Assembly (NCBI GenBank): GCA_910589415.1
Contig: OU342635.1
Location: 7,192,001 to 7,256,000, forward strand
From: Malachius bipustulatus
Lineage: Eukaryota; Arthropoda; Insecta; Coleoptera; Melyridae
Direction: 5' to 3'
DNA length: 64,000 nucleotides
Part shown: positions 23,345 to 34,945 of the stretch, one piece after another
How positions within the stretch are numbered: the stretch's first letter is position 1
How the letters are laid out: each line of letters opens with the position of its first letter
The notes under the pieces: model-generated
The model's database searches: none
Told to the model about the DNA's origin: nothing
The model's input: the letters and a program-made list of their open reading frames with translations, nothing else
Translations under genes and position numbers: made by a program

Positions 23345-23600
23345 CGTGGACCTTCCTGAGCGAATTTCCAGGAGAGAAAAGAAGGTGAAAACGCGTTCAC
23401 CTGCGTTCCAGGTTGGAATTCGACAGTCGATGTTGACGAAACTCGAGGCCGCCAGCCGGCCGTGTTGCATTGCACTAAACGCCACCATCACTCACTCACT
23501 GCGCGCGCCCGCCGTTGTCTCCGTGTTGCTGGCATTTAGCCGGCACGTACAAGGTGTACGTTACAAGTGCAAAGAGGTCATCAGCTATTGTTGTTGCAAT
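23345..23600 (+). promoter_or_regulatory. CpG-rich island, possible promoter or non-coding first exon
   Basis: In a strongly AT-rich window this stretch is rich in G, C and CpG (GAGGCCGCCAGCCGGCCG, GCGCGCGCCCGCCGTTGTC). A TCACTCACTCACT run could supply an initiator, and ACAAG|GTGTACG could be a splice donor. It lies on the same strand as, and about 20 kb before, the first coding exon of the ELOVL gene, whose 5' non-coding exon is not otherwise located. The 85-codon frame at 23346-23603 shows no known motif. Assignment to ELOVL is inference. Confidence 0.3.
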
Positions 23601-23949
23601 TGATTCCGGTACAAAATGCAAAAAGCTCATGCCGACCAACAATCGCGAATAAATTAGAAGAGTACAAAGTGCTCTTCTAGACCTCGACAGAAAAAAAGAC
23701 GATTTTCCATGGAAAATTACAAAACAGACGCATTAGCGCATATGCGGGTAAGGAATCAGAAAAATTATCGTTTTTGTGTCACCGAAAAGTGAAAATCTGC
23801 AAGCAATGCACCAAGAGTCTATTATGGGGACATTTCTCGAAAATAGACTTGCAATTTTGAGAAAAGTCACAAAAAATCGTAGGATACTGGTCATTTGAAA
23901 ATAATTAAACATCTAAATAAACGTAAATAATAAATAGAAAATGATGTGT

Positions 23950-24320
23950 GAAGGCTCAAACGTTCTTTAGAGATTTGCCCGAACGTTTCGTTTAAGCTGC
24001 TGTAGAGATTGTCGGCGATTTTGTGAGCGTATAGGCGATGCTGCTATGCCTAGGAAAAACCAATCTTCTTTCTTTATTCGCAAAAAAGACAGCCCTACAA
24101 AATCGAGTCGGACCTTTTGCGCCAGTTTCTTTGAGTATCAATAGATATTTTAGCCCACACGACGTCAAAATTGAGCTTTTTGTGGAATTTTTGACATTCT
24201 TCTGATTTTTTTTTACAAAACAAGTCATTGATGATCGGTGGAGAAGGGGGTTAGTGTGCTTACGACTAAGACTTTGTTACTTCAACCATATGGGTTCAAA
24301 TCTCAGTCTTGCCATGTATG
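23950..24320 (+). repeat. Dispersed repeat with tRNA-like segment (possible SINE), copy 1
   Basis: Shares GCCCGAACGTTTCGTTTAAG, TTTTGTGAGCGT, TTATTCGCAAAAAAG, TTGCGCCAG and the following 100 bp with 26250-26640. The end of the shared part (24232-24320) contains GGTTAGTGTGCTTA and, 40 bp on, GGGTTCAAATCTCAG, which fit the A and B boxes of an RNA polymerase III promoter. No cloverleaf could be closed, so it is not a tRNA gene. Confidence 0.5.
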
Positions 24321-24324
24321 TTTG

Positions 24325-25875
24325 TGTTTGTCTATTTAACTATTTGTTTGTATAGTACAAAATAATGTGTCTAATATTAGAAATAATTACCGGAGTAGAG
24401 CGATAAATAAATAATAAAAAATACAGAGAAAATAAAAATAATAATAAAACTAAAAACGTATTTTAAATGAGCGCCTACTTTCTGCTTCACCCTGTACAAT
24501 AATACATACTATCCAATGTATATTTTATATATACATGTACCTATATATTTTATGATTCAACGTAGGCTGGAATTAATTCCATGGTCATCAGATATATCTA
24601 TCTAATTTGATTTACTGTTATTTTTTAGTATTTAAAGTATTTACCTTCATTTTGGACAAATTATATATTCTAGTCGAAATGAAGTACTCCTGCAAGGGAA
24701 ATGACGAGGATAAAGAGGACACTGTTTGGTTTATTATTGTTGTTTTATTATAATATAAACGTTACTATGAATTACTAATTTATTATTTAGATTTTCCTTA
24801 GTTTCATGATTCTGTATCTGTGGTATTAGGTAAATGCAACCTGATTATTTTCTTTAAGAAATTACCTGGTTCATTGAACTTAAATAATTATTTATTTAGA
24901 ATATTGCCTTGAAAATAATTACCTTCTAGGTATTGCGTCTTATTTTTTTGTATTAAGACTCTCTGATAGCCTCATTTATCATTAAATTTAAGTTACCACA
25001 AGCAAAGCAGAGCGCTTCAACCTACATGATCCGTCACATCTGTGTCTAACAAATACGTGCAATTAATTTTAAATAATGAGGTCTCCTGGGGTCTCCTGCA
25101 AACCTTCCAAGGGCTTTCTCTTCAATGTTGCCTCGATATAAATCAGCTAGAAACGTTCACCAAGGTCTGCGATGTGATCTTAACGATGTTTGTTTCTTGA
25201 TGTTTGAAGTTAATGGCAATGGCATCGTGTCCTGAGGTTTTCTGGATAGGCGGACAAAATTTTGTTTATTGGATGAAGATGGACTCTTAAATGGATGGAC
25301 CATTAAACTCCATCTTCACGTTATAATCTTTCAGCAGCCTCTTCCTGGTTTTCTTACAAAATGACGCAAGATTAATAAAGTATAATGAGGGAATTTCGTC
25401 ATTGTTAACTTTGTTAGATATTGTCAGCAACTACTGAGGAGTAGCCTCCACCATGGAGGGGGATCCTCTTGGATTCAAAACTTGAATTTCGCTAAAGCTC
25501 ATATTGTAGATCCGAGCAACATATTAAAAATTATTTCTACCCCACCTTTTGCAAGGCGAAGGCCTTGTTTGGTCACATATGTACTTTTTTACAATATCCT
25601 CATCCTCAGATTATTTTTATTATCTATTTTCGCCTAAAATTTGGTAGCTTTTTCTCAATTTTATTTCAAGTCGCAAGGCTATAGTGAATTCAAAATTTTC
25701 GCAAATATTTATTTTTGGAATTCTTTTCTCAATCTTATACATTGTTTTCCTCAAAGTGTTTGATTAAAATATCGCTCGATTTTAATCAAGATCTTTTTCT
25801 AAATTCTCTTTCTAAATAAGACTTTTTTCAATTTTTTCCCATGAAACTTTCATAGGACCTTTTCTCATAATGTCG
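24325..25875. other. AT-rich intergenic DNA
   Basis: No gene found. A single foldback-type end (CACCCTGTACAATAA) is at about 24489. Confidence 0.4.
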
Positions 25876-25879
25876 GTGA

Positions 25880-26200
25880 GACTTCAACAACTTTTAAAAT
25901 TTTCCTAAACTACTTTTCAGTTTCAAGACGCCAAGACTGTGGTCAGTATCTACAAGACGATATTTTTGGTCGCTTTTCACTTTTTCCAATTTTTATTCCA
26001 TAATTTTTATCAAAATTTTCAAAAGTTGGGTGAAAATAATTGAAATTTACATTTAACTTTTTTCATTCAAAGTTGTCAAGTATACCTAAAGATCACAAGA
26101 TCATGAAAATTACAAAGAGATATCACAGGGAATTTGAATTTTTTTGGACAAGCAGAATTTCTTATATAAAACTTTAGTACCAATAATGCAGGCCTTGAAA
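25880..26200. repeat. Direct repeat flanking the SINE-like copy 2 (partner 26665-26965)
   Basis: Common blocks: TTCCTAAACTACTTTTCAGTTTCAAGACGCC versus the same with TTGTTCGG and ATGCC; TTTTTCCAATTTTTATTCCAT; TATCAAAATTTTCAAA; AAGATCMCAAGATCATGAAAATT; AGAGATATCWCAGGGAATT; GGCCTTGAAACCAA. The spacing is about 775 bp in the same orientation. Confidence 0.65.
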
Positions 26201-26249
26201 CCAATTCGGCTGGCTTGAACTAAAATGACATAGGTGATTCTTCTGCATG

Positions 26250-26640
26250 AGAATTTCTCCGAACGTTTCGTCTAAGCTGCGGTAGAGTCAGTAATTTTGT
26301 GAGCGTTGGCGATGCTTCCACTTCTCACGTTCGTGCTCGACAACAAAAAGTGCACCGCTGAAGAAAAAAACGTTTTCTTTAATTAGTTATTCGCAAAAAA
26401 GTGACTACTCTAAAAAATGGAGGAGGAACTATTGCGCCAGCTTGTCTATCAATAGTTGATACGAAAATTGCGCTTTTTGGGAATTTTTTGACTTTCTTCG
26501 GATTTTTACTCGTCAACAGTTAGGCATTGATGGAGGAGCGACGGAGCGGTTGGTATAGAGCAGCGGCTTAGGGTGTTCACGGCTGTTTTTGGGACTACCA
26601 CCTTATGCATTCGAATCATCTCACCATGGATGTTTGTGTT
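26250..26640 (+). repeat. Dispersed repeat with tRNA-like segment (possible SINE), copy 2
   Basis: Relative of 23950-24320 with the same order of blocks, including GGTTGGTATAGAGCAGCGGCTTAG (A-box-like) and a weaker CATTCGAATCATC in the B-box position. It sits between the two direct repeats 25880-26200 and 26665-26965. Confidence 0.5.
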
Positions 26641-26664
26641 CGTGGAAAATTGATATTTTTCTCT

Positions 26665-26965
26665 GAAAATCTCCCAAATTTCTCTAAACTACTTGTTCGG
26701 TTTCAAGATGCCAAGACCGTGACCACTACCTACAAAATCACATTGTTTGTACACTTTTCCCTTTTTTCCAATTTTCATTTCATATTTTCTATCAAAATTT
26801 TCAAATTGGGTAAGAGTTATCGATTAAATTCAAAAATTATAAAAATTGTCAATATAAAGATCCCAAGATCATGAAAATTCATAATTACTTTCAAAAGATC
26901 TTATAAAATCACCAAAAAGAGATATCTCAGGGAATTAAGGCCTTGAAACCAACACCGTGTATAAT
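26665..26965. repeat. Direct repeat, second copy (partner 25880-26200)
   Basis: Same block order as 25880-26200 with an insertion of about 35 bp between the ATGAAAATT and AGAGATATC blocks. Confidence 0.65.
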
Positions 26966-26969
26966 TGTG

Positions 26970-28740
26970 AAGAGGTGAGGGGATTAAATCTAAAATTATT
27001 ATTAGAAAGCTTTGATAGAATTCCTTCAATTTTTGCGTCATGAAAATTGCTTTAAATTATTAATCTTATCATCCTTAAGCTCAATCTTGTGGTTTTCATT
27101 ATACAAGAACTTCAAATTAATTATTATTACATAAAATTATTAAAAAAGGCAATTTAAGATATATAAAACATGTCTGAAGAATCGTCGCTTGATTAGATGA
27201 CCTTTAAAACATTTACTAGCATCATGGTTGACGTCGATTATGTAATATAATAATAACGGCATAATATAATAAAAATTGATTACGTCTTAACTATAATTTA
27301 TTACGAGTTGCAGTATGTAATACATACGAGTACGTCAAGATTTGCATTGCGAATTTAAGAATGTATTATGAAAGTCATTGAACGAAGGAAATCTAATTTG
27401 AACTAACAGCTGATACGATGTCGGATTGAGAACCTCGCATTGTTATTTATTTGTTTATTCACGATTGATTATTTTTATAATATTACTATTTTATTCCTAA
27501 GCTTGGTCTGATGATGTCCGCGGTAAAAGTGATGAAACCCGTTCGTTGTAAATAAGACAGTTGTAAAAGAAAAGCGATAAGTTTTGAAAGAAGTGACATT
27601 TGTAATTTCAATATCTCAAAAGGTCTCTTAAAATGAAGATAAAAATCTCCTTTCTATCTGTGAAGATCTCTCAAAATGAAGATATAAACTGTTGCACATC
27701 GATCAAAATCCTTGACATTCTCAGTAGACTGCGTCCCAAATTTTTGACCTCGCCGAACCGTGGAGATCTCTCAATCAAAATCCCTGGACACTCTCAATGT
27801 ATAGCATTCCAAATGGTATGTGGTCTTACTGATCGTGGATGAAAACTTATAAGCGCATCTGAAATCCTAGGAGGCACCCATTTTAGTCGTCGAAGATTCT
27901 ATTTGCGAAGAAACAAAAATCAAAAAACTTTATTCCCTAACTTGTACATAAGACCAAACCGTAATAGCAAACTGCTAACTGCTACCAAAAACAAACAGAT
28001 CGGGAGCCTCTTCAGATAGGATTGCCGAAATTCTTCATATGGCATACTTCTGTATGGGTTTATTTGAATAGAAATGACCAAATCTCAAGACAACAGTCAA
28101 AAAAGCATATCTTGGGAGACAAAAGATATTTTTGGCCCTGCTCATAACGTTGTAAATCCTTGAGTAGAAGGAACTTGATCACACGATTCAATCATCACAC
28201 AATCTCATTTAAATCCTCTTGCAGAGCCGGACTCCTACCCCACGTCATATAACTTAAATCGTTCACGTAAAAAGCCTCCTTACTCTTAAGCAAACCAGAA
28301 CGTTCAATGAAGAATGACCAGAAGTATTTCAATGACTCCCTACGTCGGTCTATTCTTGCAGTTGTTTTTTTAACTCCTTCACAAGTCATATTAAAAGGCT
28401 AGAGGTGTTATGGTAATGACTAATGAGGTAGGTTTTCTTGTGCAGCACAAGATCAAGCCACACCCAGAATATATAGAGCTGCTAATAATTCGCTACAATA
28501 ACAACGGGATGCGCAAATATAATTATAATTATTTTATAAGAGGGTTGACTTTGATATTGAGATTTAGCTAATACCTACACGCTAAGCAAAAATGAAAGTG
28601 TCTCTCCCCAAAATTTTGCCTAATTTCGATTGGGGTAACTTTCGATATTCCCGGGGGATTTATATTTTGTTCTCGCATCTCGGCAGCCTTATCCTTTATT
28701 TTTTTGCTTTATTGGATTTAAACTAAACAAAAACCGTCAA
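26970..28740. other. Intergenic DNA
   Basis: Near 27615-27800 short phrases such as AAGATCTCTCAAAATGAAGAT and GATCTCTCAATCAAAATCC repeat. A 64-codon minus-strand frame (28195-28389) is not recognised. Nothing else supported. Confidence 0.35.
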
Positions 28741-28749
28741 CAAATTTTA

Positions 28750-29330
28750 TACAGGGTGATATGTGAAGGCGTGCCCCCGTTTAAAAAAAATTCTTGTAAG
28801 TTTTGATGAACAAATTTTGAAGTTTGGTGTCTCACCTCGAGACGGTTTTCAAATTCTCCATTTATAGGTGGATCTCAAAAAATCAAGTGTTTGTTCTTGA
28901 AGTGCATAACTTTTTTTCCTCGCCAACCGATTTTGGAAATTTAAGCCTTGTATTGAAGCTACAACTTCAGGTAAGAGAATCCAGGAAAAAAAATTGACTT
29001 AGGACAGACATTAATAAAAACAACAGATTGCATAAAACTTGTCTTGCTGCAATGAGATGAAAAATGTTGATAACAAGATCTGCCATGTTTTCAGGGGGAA
29101 TCAACACTCTTTCTTACCTGAGAATGTTTCGTAACCATCTTCACGAAAACTCTAACAATCACTAGTTATTTTCATAACGATGATTACGAACCATTCTCTG
29201 ATCCTCCCCTAAAAACGTGACAGATGTTGTTATCAACATTTTTCATCTCATTGCACAAGAAATTTTTTGAATTGTACACAACTGCTAGACTAGGTCGGAC
29301 ACAGGTTGATTTAAAAAAAAATTATAAATA
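28750..29330. mobile_element. Truncated foldback element with TACAGGGTGATATG end
   Basis: A TACAGGGTG end is at 28752. Inverted arms centre near 29150: TGCAATGAGATGAAAAATGT (from 29049) pairs with ACATTTTTCATCTCATTGCA ending at 29265, and matching continues outward through TTGACTTAGGACAGAC against GTCGGACACAGGTTGA. No right-hand CACCCTGTA is seen. Confidence 0.5.
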
Positions 29331-30607
29331 CGAAATCTCCTGGGAAATATCTAAACTTATCCCCAATTAAAATAATGCAAAATTTTGGGGCGCGACTTTA
29401 TTTTTACGTAGGGTAAAATATTAGACAAAATAGTATCTAAATCGTTCTTCAAGAGTATACAAATTTAAGAAGGTTTCACCCGTGGTGAGGAATCACGGTA
29501 TAGAAGTTATCATGCAGTATAAACAGCCGAGAATATGTAGTGGCATGTTAACTTTGATAAGCTTTGACATATGAACAGTTTTTTACTATTACTGGTAAAA
29601 TTATTTAAAAAGTATAAGTACTAACTTATTTAAAGTCAGGCAAAGTGATATGCACGCATTAATTTGCGTCGGGTAAATTTATTGACCTCTGAATCTTGCG
29701 AACTGGTTTCAAGGTTCGTTTCAAGTTTAAAGTTTAAAAATCCTTAGTTATTTGCAGATGTATTATGCACGCTAGTAAATACCTACCAAAATAATTAAAT
29801 AGTAAATAGTAGTGATTCATTAGAATGCATTCGTTCATCGAAATGCAGATTTGCATTCATGTTCTTAGACCAAGATTTCGCGGTCAGTAATCCGTGGTCT
29901 ATTATTATATTACGATTAATTCGAATATATTATTATCAGGAAAAGAAAACACCAACTGGCGATTGGACGATTTTTAACACTTACAGAAAACGTTCTCAAG
30001 CTTTTAAGTCAATTATATTAAAAAAAATAACTGCATAACTCCGACAACTCATTAAACTGTGATGACATTCTTAAGTGTGCATAAAAAATGACATAGATTT
30101 TAGTCATTGACACGGTTTTCTTTCTCGGAATGAGAGTATTGAACTTGAACTTATAGAAAAAGTGAAAATTATCCTTTTAATGTCTTGAAATGATCCTGTC
30201 AATGTCGTTTATGTAAATTGAGTTACCTTTATTATAGAATCGGATATATGAAGTGATAAGTATTGATAAGTATAAAACTTTATTAGTGTGATTAGAACGT
30301 CTCTGTTTACTCTATTTATAATATTTGTCAACATTTTTGATATTACGTACGTCAAGTATAGTCTCGTCTGATGATTAAAAAAATAGTTTGAGAATAAATT
30401 CTCAACGACTTTGCTTGAATACCACGTTACCACAAACCCTTTTTATGTCAATAGAGAAGTTTTTTCAGAATCAATTCCTATAGTTTTCCAAAATGTATAT
30501 TAATCTGTGATCGGTTTTTTTATTTTCAAGATGGTTAGTCAACTAAAATCACCCTTACTCGACATTTCTATAGGAAGTTCATTTTTTTGTTAGAGCTTAC
30601 ATGGATT
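29331..30607. other. AT-rich intergenic DNA
   Basis: No gene or repeat supported; the minus-strand frame 30209-30433 lacks motifs. Confidence 0.4.
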
Positions 30608-30692
30608 TACGAGAAAAAAGACAAGTGTACTCAACGATTAATAAATGGAATAAATTTATTAATCGTTGAGTACACTTGCCTTTTTTCTCGTA
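30608..30692. repeat. Near-perfect 39-bp hairpin with 7-nt loop
   Basis: The left arm 30608-30646 (TACGAGAAAAAAGACAAGTG...) and right arm 30654-30692 are complementary over 39 bp with one A/G difference; the loop is GGAATAA. Transcribed, it would give a stem much longer and more perfect than an ordinary terminator and close to the size of a small-RNA precursor stem. It could equally be a snap-back repair scar. Confidence 0.85.
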
Positions 30693-30780
30693 TTCATGAT
30701 TGTCAATCATCCTTGGCATTGGTGGTGTCTGAAACTACAATAAATCTTGAAGTAAACTCACGATTAGTTCTTCAAACTGA

Positions 30781-31073
30781 TTGCTAGATGTCGCTCTGCT
30801 TAAGCCGCACGGAGAACCGTGTAACTGGTTTGCTTAAGACCTGGAGGGCTTTCAGACATTCGACAACATCCTTCGGATACTCCAGATGATGCAGCACACT
30901 GATGAGCCCTAATAGGGCGAAGCACGTGTCTGTGCTTGTTCTGGTACTCTGGTGTCTCTGTTGTTGTTTGGTTTGGATAGACTTTCTCGATTGAGTTTCG
31001 GGCACTGCCAGTATGACAAATATTAGGGCGATGGAGGATTACTCCGACCCCATTTAATAGGCTAGTAATTGCA
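30781..31073 (-). repeat. Dispersed 295-bp repeat, copy B (partner 20490-20785)
   Basis: Reverse-orientation relative of 20490-20785. On the minus strand the frame 31005-30784 is fully open (73 codons), whereas copy A has a stop, so copy B is nearer the ancestral state if the frame ever coded. Product unknown. Confidence 0.65.
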
Positions 31074-31256
31074 CTTTTTGTGCTTTACTTTTTTTTTATT
31101 ACTTTTATTTATTTATTGTGGGATTTGATCACCTCAGTGAAAAAGTTACTGAAAGTTTGGTCATTTTTATGTACCTACCTATGCGACGATTTTTGCGACT
31201 TTTTAGGAAATTTCTAATTCGTCAAAATGTATAAATCTTCGGAAATGATACTTAAG

Positions 31257-32725
31257 GGGGTGGAAACAATTTTTTCGATTTTCCAAAAAAAATTACAATC
31301 AGGGTAAGATATGAACTGGATAAAAGTTTTAGTTTTTGAGTTTTTCTACAATATGCATGCATGTTAAAAAAATGGCATGTTTGATACGAATACAGAGGCT
31401 AAAAGTCGATTGGCGCTAACATTTTTGAATATTTCCGAATTTTACACATAACTAATTAATTTAAATGGTTTTCACCATACAGGGTGCACCATGTATCCTT
31501 CTCTATATTGCTATCTCCTAACTCTAACAGATACAGGGTCGGTTAAACAAATCCAAAGGAGCGCAATTTTGTGGCCATCTCGATTTCGTCGAGACATACA
31601 AGATATCTGTGACCGTTCCTGAAATATCCTGAAAAAACTGAAAAATCGAAATTTCTTATTTTTGCCATATCTTTTTTATTATTGGAGATTAATGAATAAT
31701 TTTTTGTGGGCTTACATAAGTCGGCAAGAGCTACCCATCTGACATTTCAAAAATTTTCAAAGCCGACTAGATCCCAGAATTTTCATAGTCAACTTTCGTT
31801 TTTCTTACGGCCACCATTGTGTTTTTTTATGTTGTATAAAAATTATCGGTATAAAAAAAAATCATAAAAACTAAAAATTGTTAAATTTCAAAAAATAAAT
31901 AAAAAAAATCTTTATTCTTCTTTTTTCTTTACAAAAAAGACATTTTTAGACCGAATTTCATAGATAAATTAAAAAACCATAAGGCAAGCACTATTTCGGC
32001 GTATTTTACAAATGTTGACGTTTTTCGACGATTTTTTATTAGATTTTTCTTTGAAATATTAAGAATAAAAATTAAAAAAATTTTTTTTTTAAGTTTATTA
32101 ATTTTTGGTTTCCATTATTTTTTTCATATCGAACGACATAAAAAAATAATATGGCGGCCATAAGAAAAACGAAAGTTGACTGTGAAAACTCTTGGATCTA
32201 GTAGGCTTTGAACATTTTTTAAATGTCAGATGGATAGCTCTTAACGGCTTATATAAGCCTACAAATTTTTTTTTATTAATTTCCAATAATAAAAAAGATA
32301 TGAGGAAAATAAGAAATCTCGATTTTTCAGTTTTTTCAGGATATTTCAGGAACGGTCACAGATATCTTGCATGTTTTGACGAATTCGAGATGTCCACAAA
32401 ACTGCGCATCTTTTCTCTAATTTAACCGACCGACCCTGTATCTCTTAGCGTTCAGGAGATAGCAATATAGAGAAGGATACATGGTGCATCCTGTATACAT
32501 AATTTTCTGGTTTTTATGGTCGCTGGTTAAGAAGAATCGATCGCCAAAATATTGGCGCAGGTTTTTTGACGCTCTCTAACTATATCCATACCAAGCATGC
32601 AAACATTGAAGATACGTTTGTTGTTGTATAGGAAAACTCAAAATCTACAACTTTCCTCATAACCTACTTTCACCTCCAGATAGACCTTTCTGTTGTAAAG
32701 TTTAAACAAATCGTTTCCACCCACA
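31257..32725. mobile_element. Outer foldback element interrupted by another foldback
   Basis: GGGTGGAAACAATT at 31258 faces AATCGTTTCCACCC ending at 32722, and weaker matches follow inward (GTTTTTGAGTTTTTCTA against TAGGAAAACTCAAAATC; TGCATGC; GATTGGCGC against the GCGCCAATATT complement). Arms are much diverged. The element at 31477-32497 lies inside it. Confidence 0.45.
31477..32497. mobile_element. TACAGGGTGCACC foldback element
   Basis: Ends: TACAGGGTGCACCATGTATC and its complement GGATACATGGTGCATCCTGTA. Arms continue with CTCTATATTGCTATCTCC, ACAGGGTCGGTTAAA and AGATATCTGTGACCGTTCCTG, each mirrored on the right, for about 500 bp per side; TA flanks each end. The plus-strand frame 32192-32425 and minus 32098-32286 are not genes. 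Confidence 0.75.
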
Positions 32726-33054
32726 AAAGTGTAATGTTTCGAAAATTTTAAACTTGACAATTTTTGTAATAGTACCTTTTACGTACAATTGTTTAAAATT
32801 GAAATTTACAGAGATACATAATTTCATCCCTTAAAATCGAGATGGGGAATCTGAGGGGGGAAACTTGGCTGGAGTGTTCTAGTGGCGCCCCCTGCCATTT
32901 ACAAGTAGGTCGTATTTGACTGGACTAAGTAGAAATCATAGAATTGGTCGAGATCTGATTTCAACCCTTAAATTTTAGCCAAAAAGTGTGTTTTTGAGGT
33001 TTCAAAGATGCAAACTCTATTTCGAGCGGTTATAAGACTTCGTCGTGCATCTAC

Positions 33055-33836
33055 ATAAATAATTTTTTGTAGCCTTTACATAAGCCGTTATAAGCTATTT
33101 ATCTGACGTTTCAAAAATTTTCACAGCCGACTAGATCCCAGAGTTTTCATAGTCAACTTTCATTTTTCTTATGGCCGCCATATTATTTTTTTATGTCGTT
33201 CGATAAGAAAAAAATAATGTAAACCAAAAATTAATAAATTTTAGAAAAAAAAATTGGAAAATCTTTATTCTTCTTTTTTCAAAGAAAAACAGATAGTTCT
33301 TAACTGAAATAGGCCAATATGAAGTCATACTGCTTGCCTTATAGGTTGTTAATTTCTCTATGATATTAGATCTAAAAAGTTGTCTTTTTTTAGAAAAAAA
33401 AAGAAGAACAAAAAATTTTGAAAGTTATTTTTTGAAGTTTATTAGTTTTTGATTTCCATTATTTTTTTCTTATCGAACGACATAAAAAAATAACATGGCG
33501 GCCATAAGAAAAACGAAAGTTGACTATGAAAACTCTGGGATCTAGTCGGCTGTGAAAATTTTTGAAACGTCAGATAAATAGCTTATAACGGCTTATGTAA
33601 GGCTACAAAAAATTATTTATTAATTTCCAATGGTAAGAAAGATATTCCAAAAATAAGATTTCTCGATTTTTCAGTTTTTTCAGGATATTTCAGGAACGGT
33701 CACAGATATCTTGCATGTTTTGACGGATTCGAGATGGCCATAAAATAGCGCAACTTTTCTCTAATTTAACCGACCCTGTATCTCTTACGGTTTACGAGAT
33801 CCTAATGATGGGTAGTACAAAAATTTCCCACCCTGT
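33055..33836. mobile_element. Second copy of the TACAGGGTGCACC family, left end lost
   Basis: Mirrored blocks GCCGACTAGATCCCAGAGTT, GTCAACTTTCATTTTTCTTA and TATGGCCGCCAT match those in 31477-32497. The right end runs through AACCGACCCTGTATCTCTTA to CACCCTGTATAT. The left arm stops near 33055, so the outer left third is missing. Confidence 0.65.
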
Positions 33837-34945
33837 ATATAAAGTTTTTCTTCCAGTTCATTTTCCTGTCTATTATTCTTAACTGTATGTAATGCAATTA
33901 TTTCAACCGGTAATTTTAATTTTCAAGTGAGGGTAAAGTTTATAAATTTTCTATGAAATAAGTGGATGATGACCTCCGACTCCGGCAGGAAAGCCGTCAA
34001 CTTTAAATTTTATGCGACATGTCAAAGTCGCTCGCTATCACTACAACCGAAGCGAAAGAAAATCCAATTACTTTTTTTTGTACAATTTTCTTTGTGCAAT
34101 ACAAATAGTTTTGTTTGTATGTTACGGTAACCTAGAAATGTATCAAGAACGTAAGTACGAGTCGAACTTTCCCAATAAATTGCGCAAATAGCTTAAATAT
34201 TTGAAACCGCTTCCAATAGAATAAGCAACAGAGCCAGCTGCACCAATGAACGATAATGCAACCTGATTTATATTCTGATCCACAGACTCACCGATATAAT
34301 GACATTACCTTTATCTATGGGGACATATTATGGTAACTAAGGATCATACAGGGTTGTCTACTTTAAACCTTCCTGAATTCTCACAATTTTATTTTTTCTG
34401 TCTAGTTTCCTTTTTTTTATTAACCGCAACTTACGAGATAAATATTCCATCTATTTTACATAATTTTGTCTTTAAATGAGTTATATTTGGCCTTAATTAA
34501 AGTTTATTAATATGAAACAAGTCTAGCTATTTTATTAATTTTAATGAGATAACACGAAACCTCGTCAGACCAATAATAATTCTTCATTTTAGTTGATCTC
34601 TAGTCGCTAATGCAAAACCACGAAGATTATTGTAATGCATGCCCCTTACTTACATGACGTAGAAAATTTTACAGTTTTTCAAAAAGTGAAGATTTTAGTC
34701 TTCACCCGATAATTTTTCTACTTTTTTGTTTAAATTCACTTTTAATTGAGTTACCGTTTACGTTCGAAGATTTATTCGCTCCAAGACAGACTGGATACAA
34801 AGTAAACCTTGCATGAGGACAAGGCAATCCTAAAAATTTTTATCACTAAAACTCTTGTACTTAGAACGAAAAGATGAATTAAAAAGTTCTCTTTTCTGGA
34901 AAATGTTCTGGACCACGCAGTATTGATACTTTTTACTGCTTTCTA
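33837..34945. other. AT-rich intergenic DNA
   Basis: No gene or repeat supported. Confidence 0.4.

Noticed and set aside
24232..24320. tRNA gene
   Set aside because: A- and B-box-like sequences are present but the acceptor and anticodon stems do not close; better explained as a SINE head.
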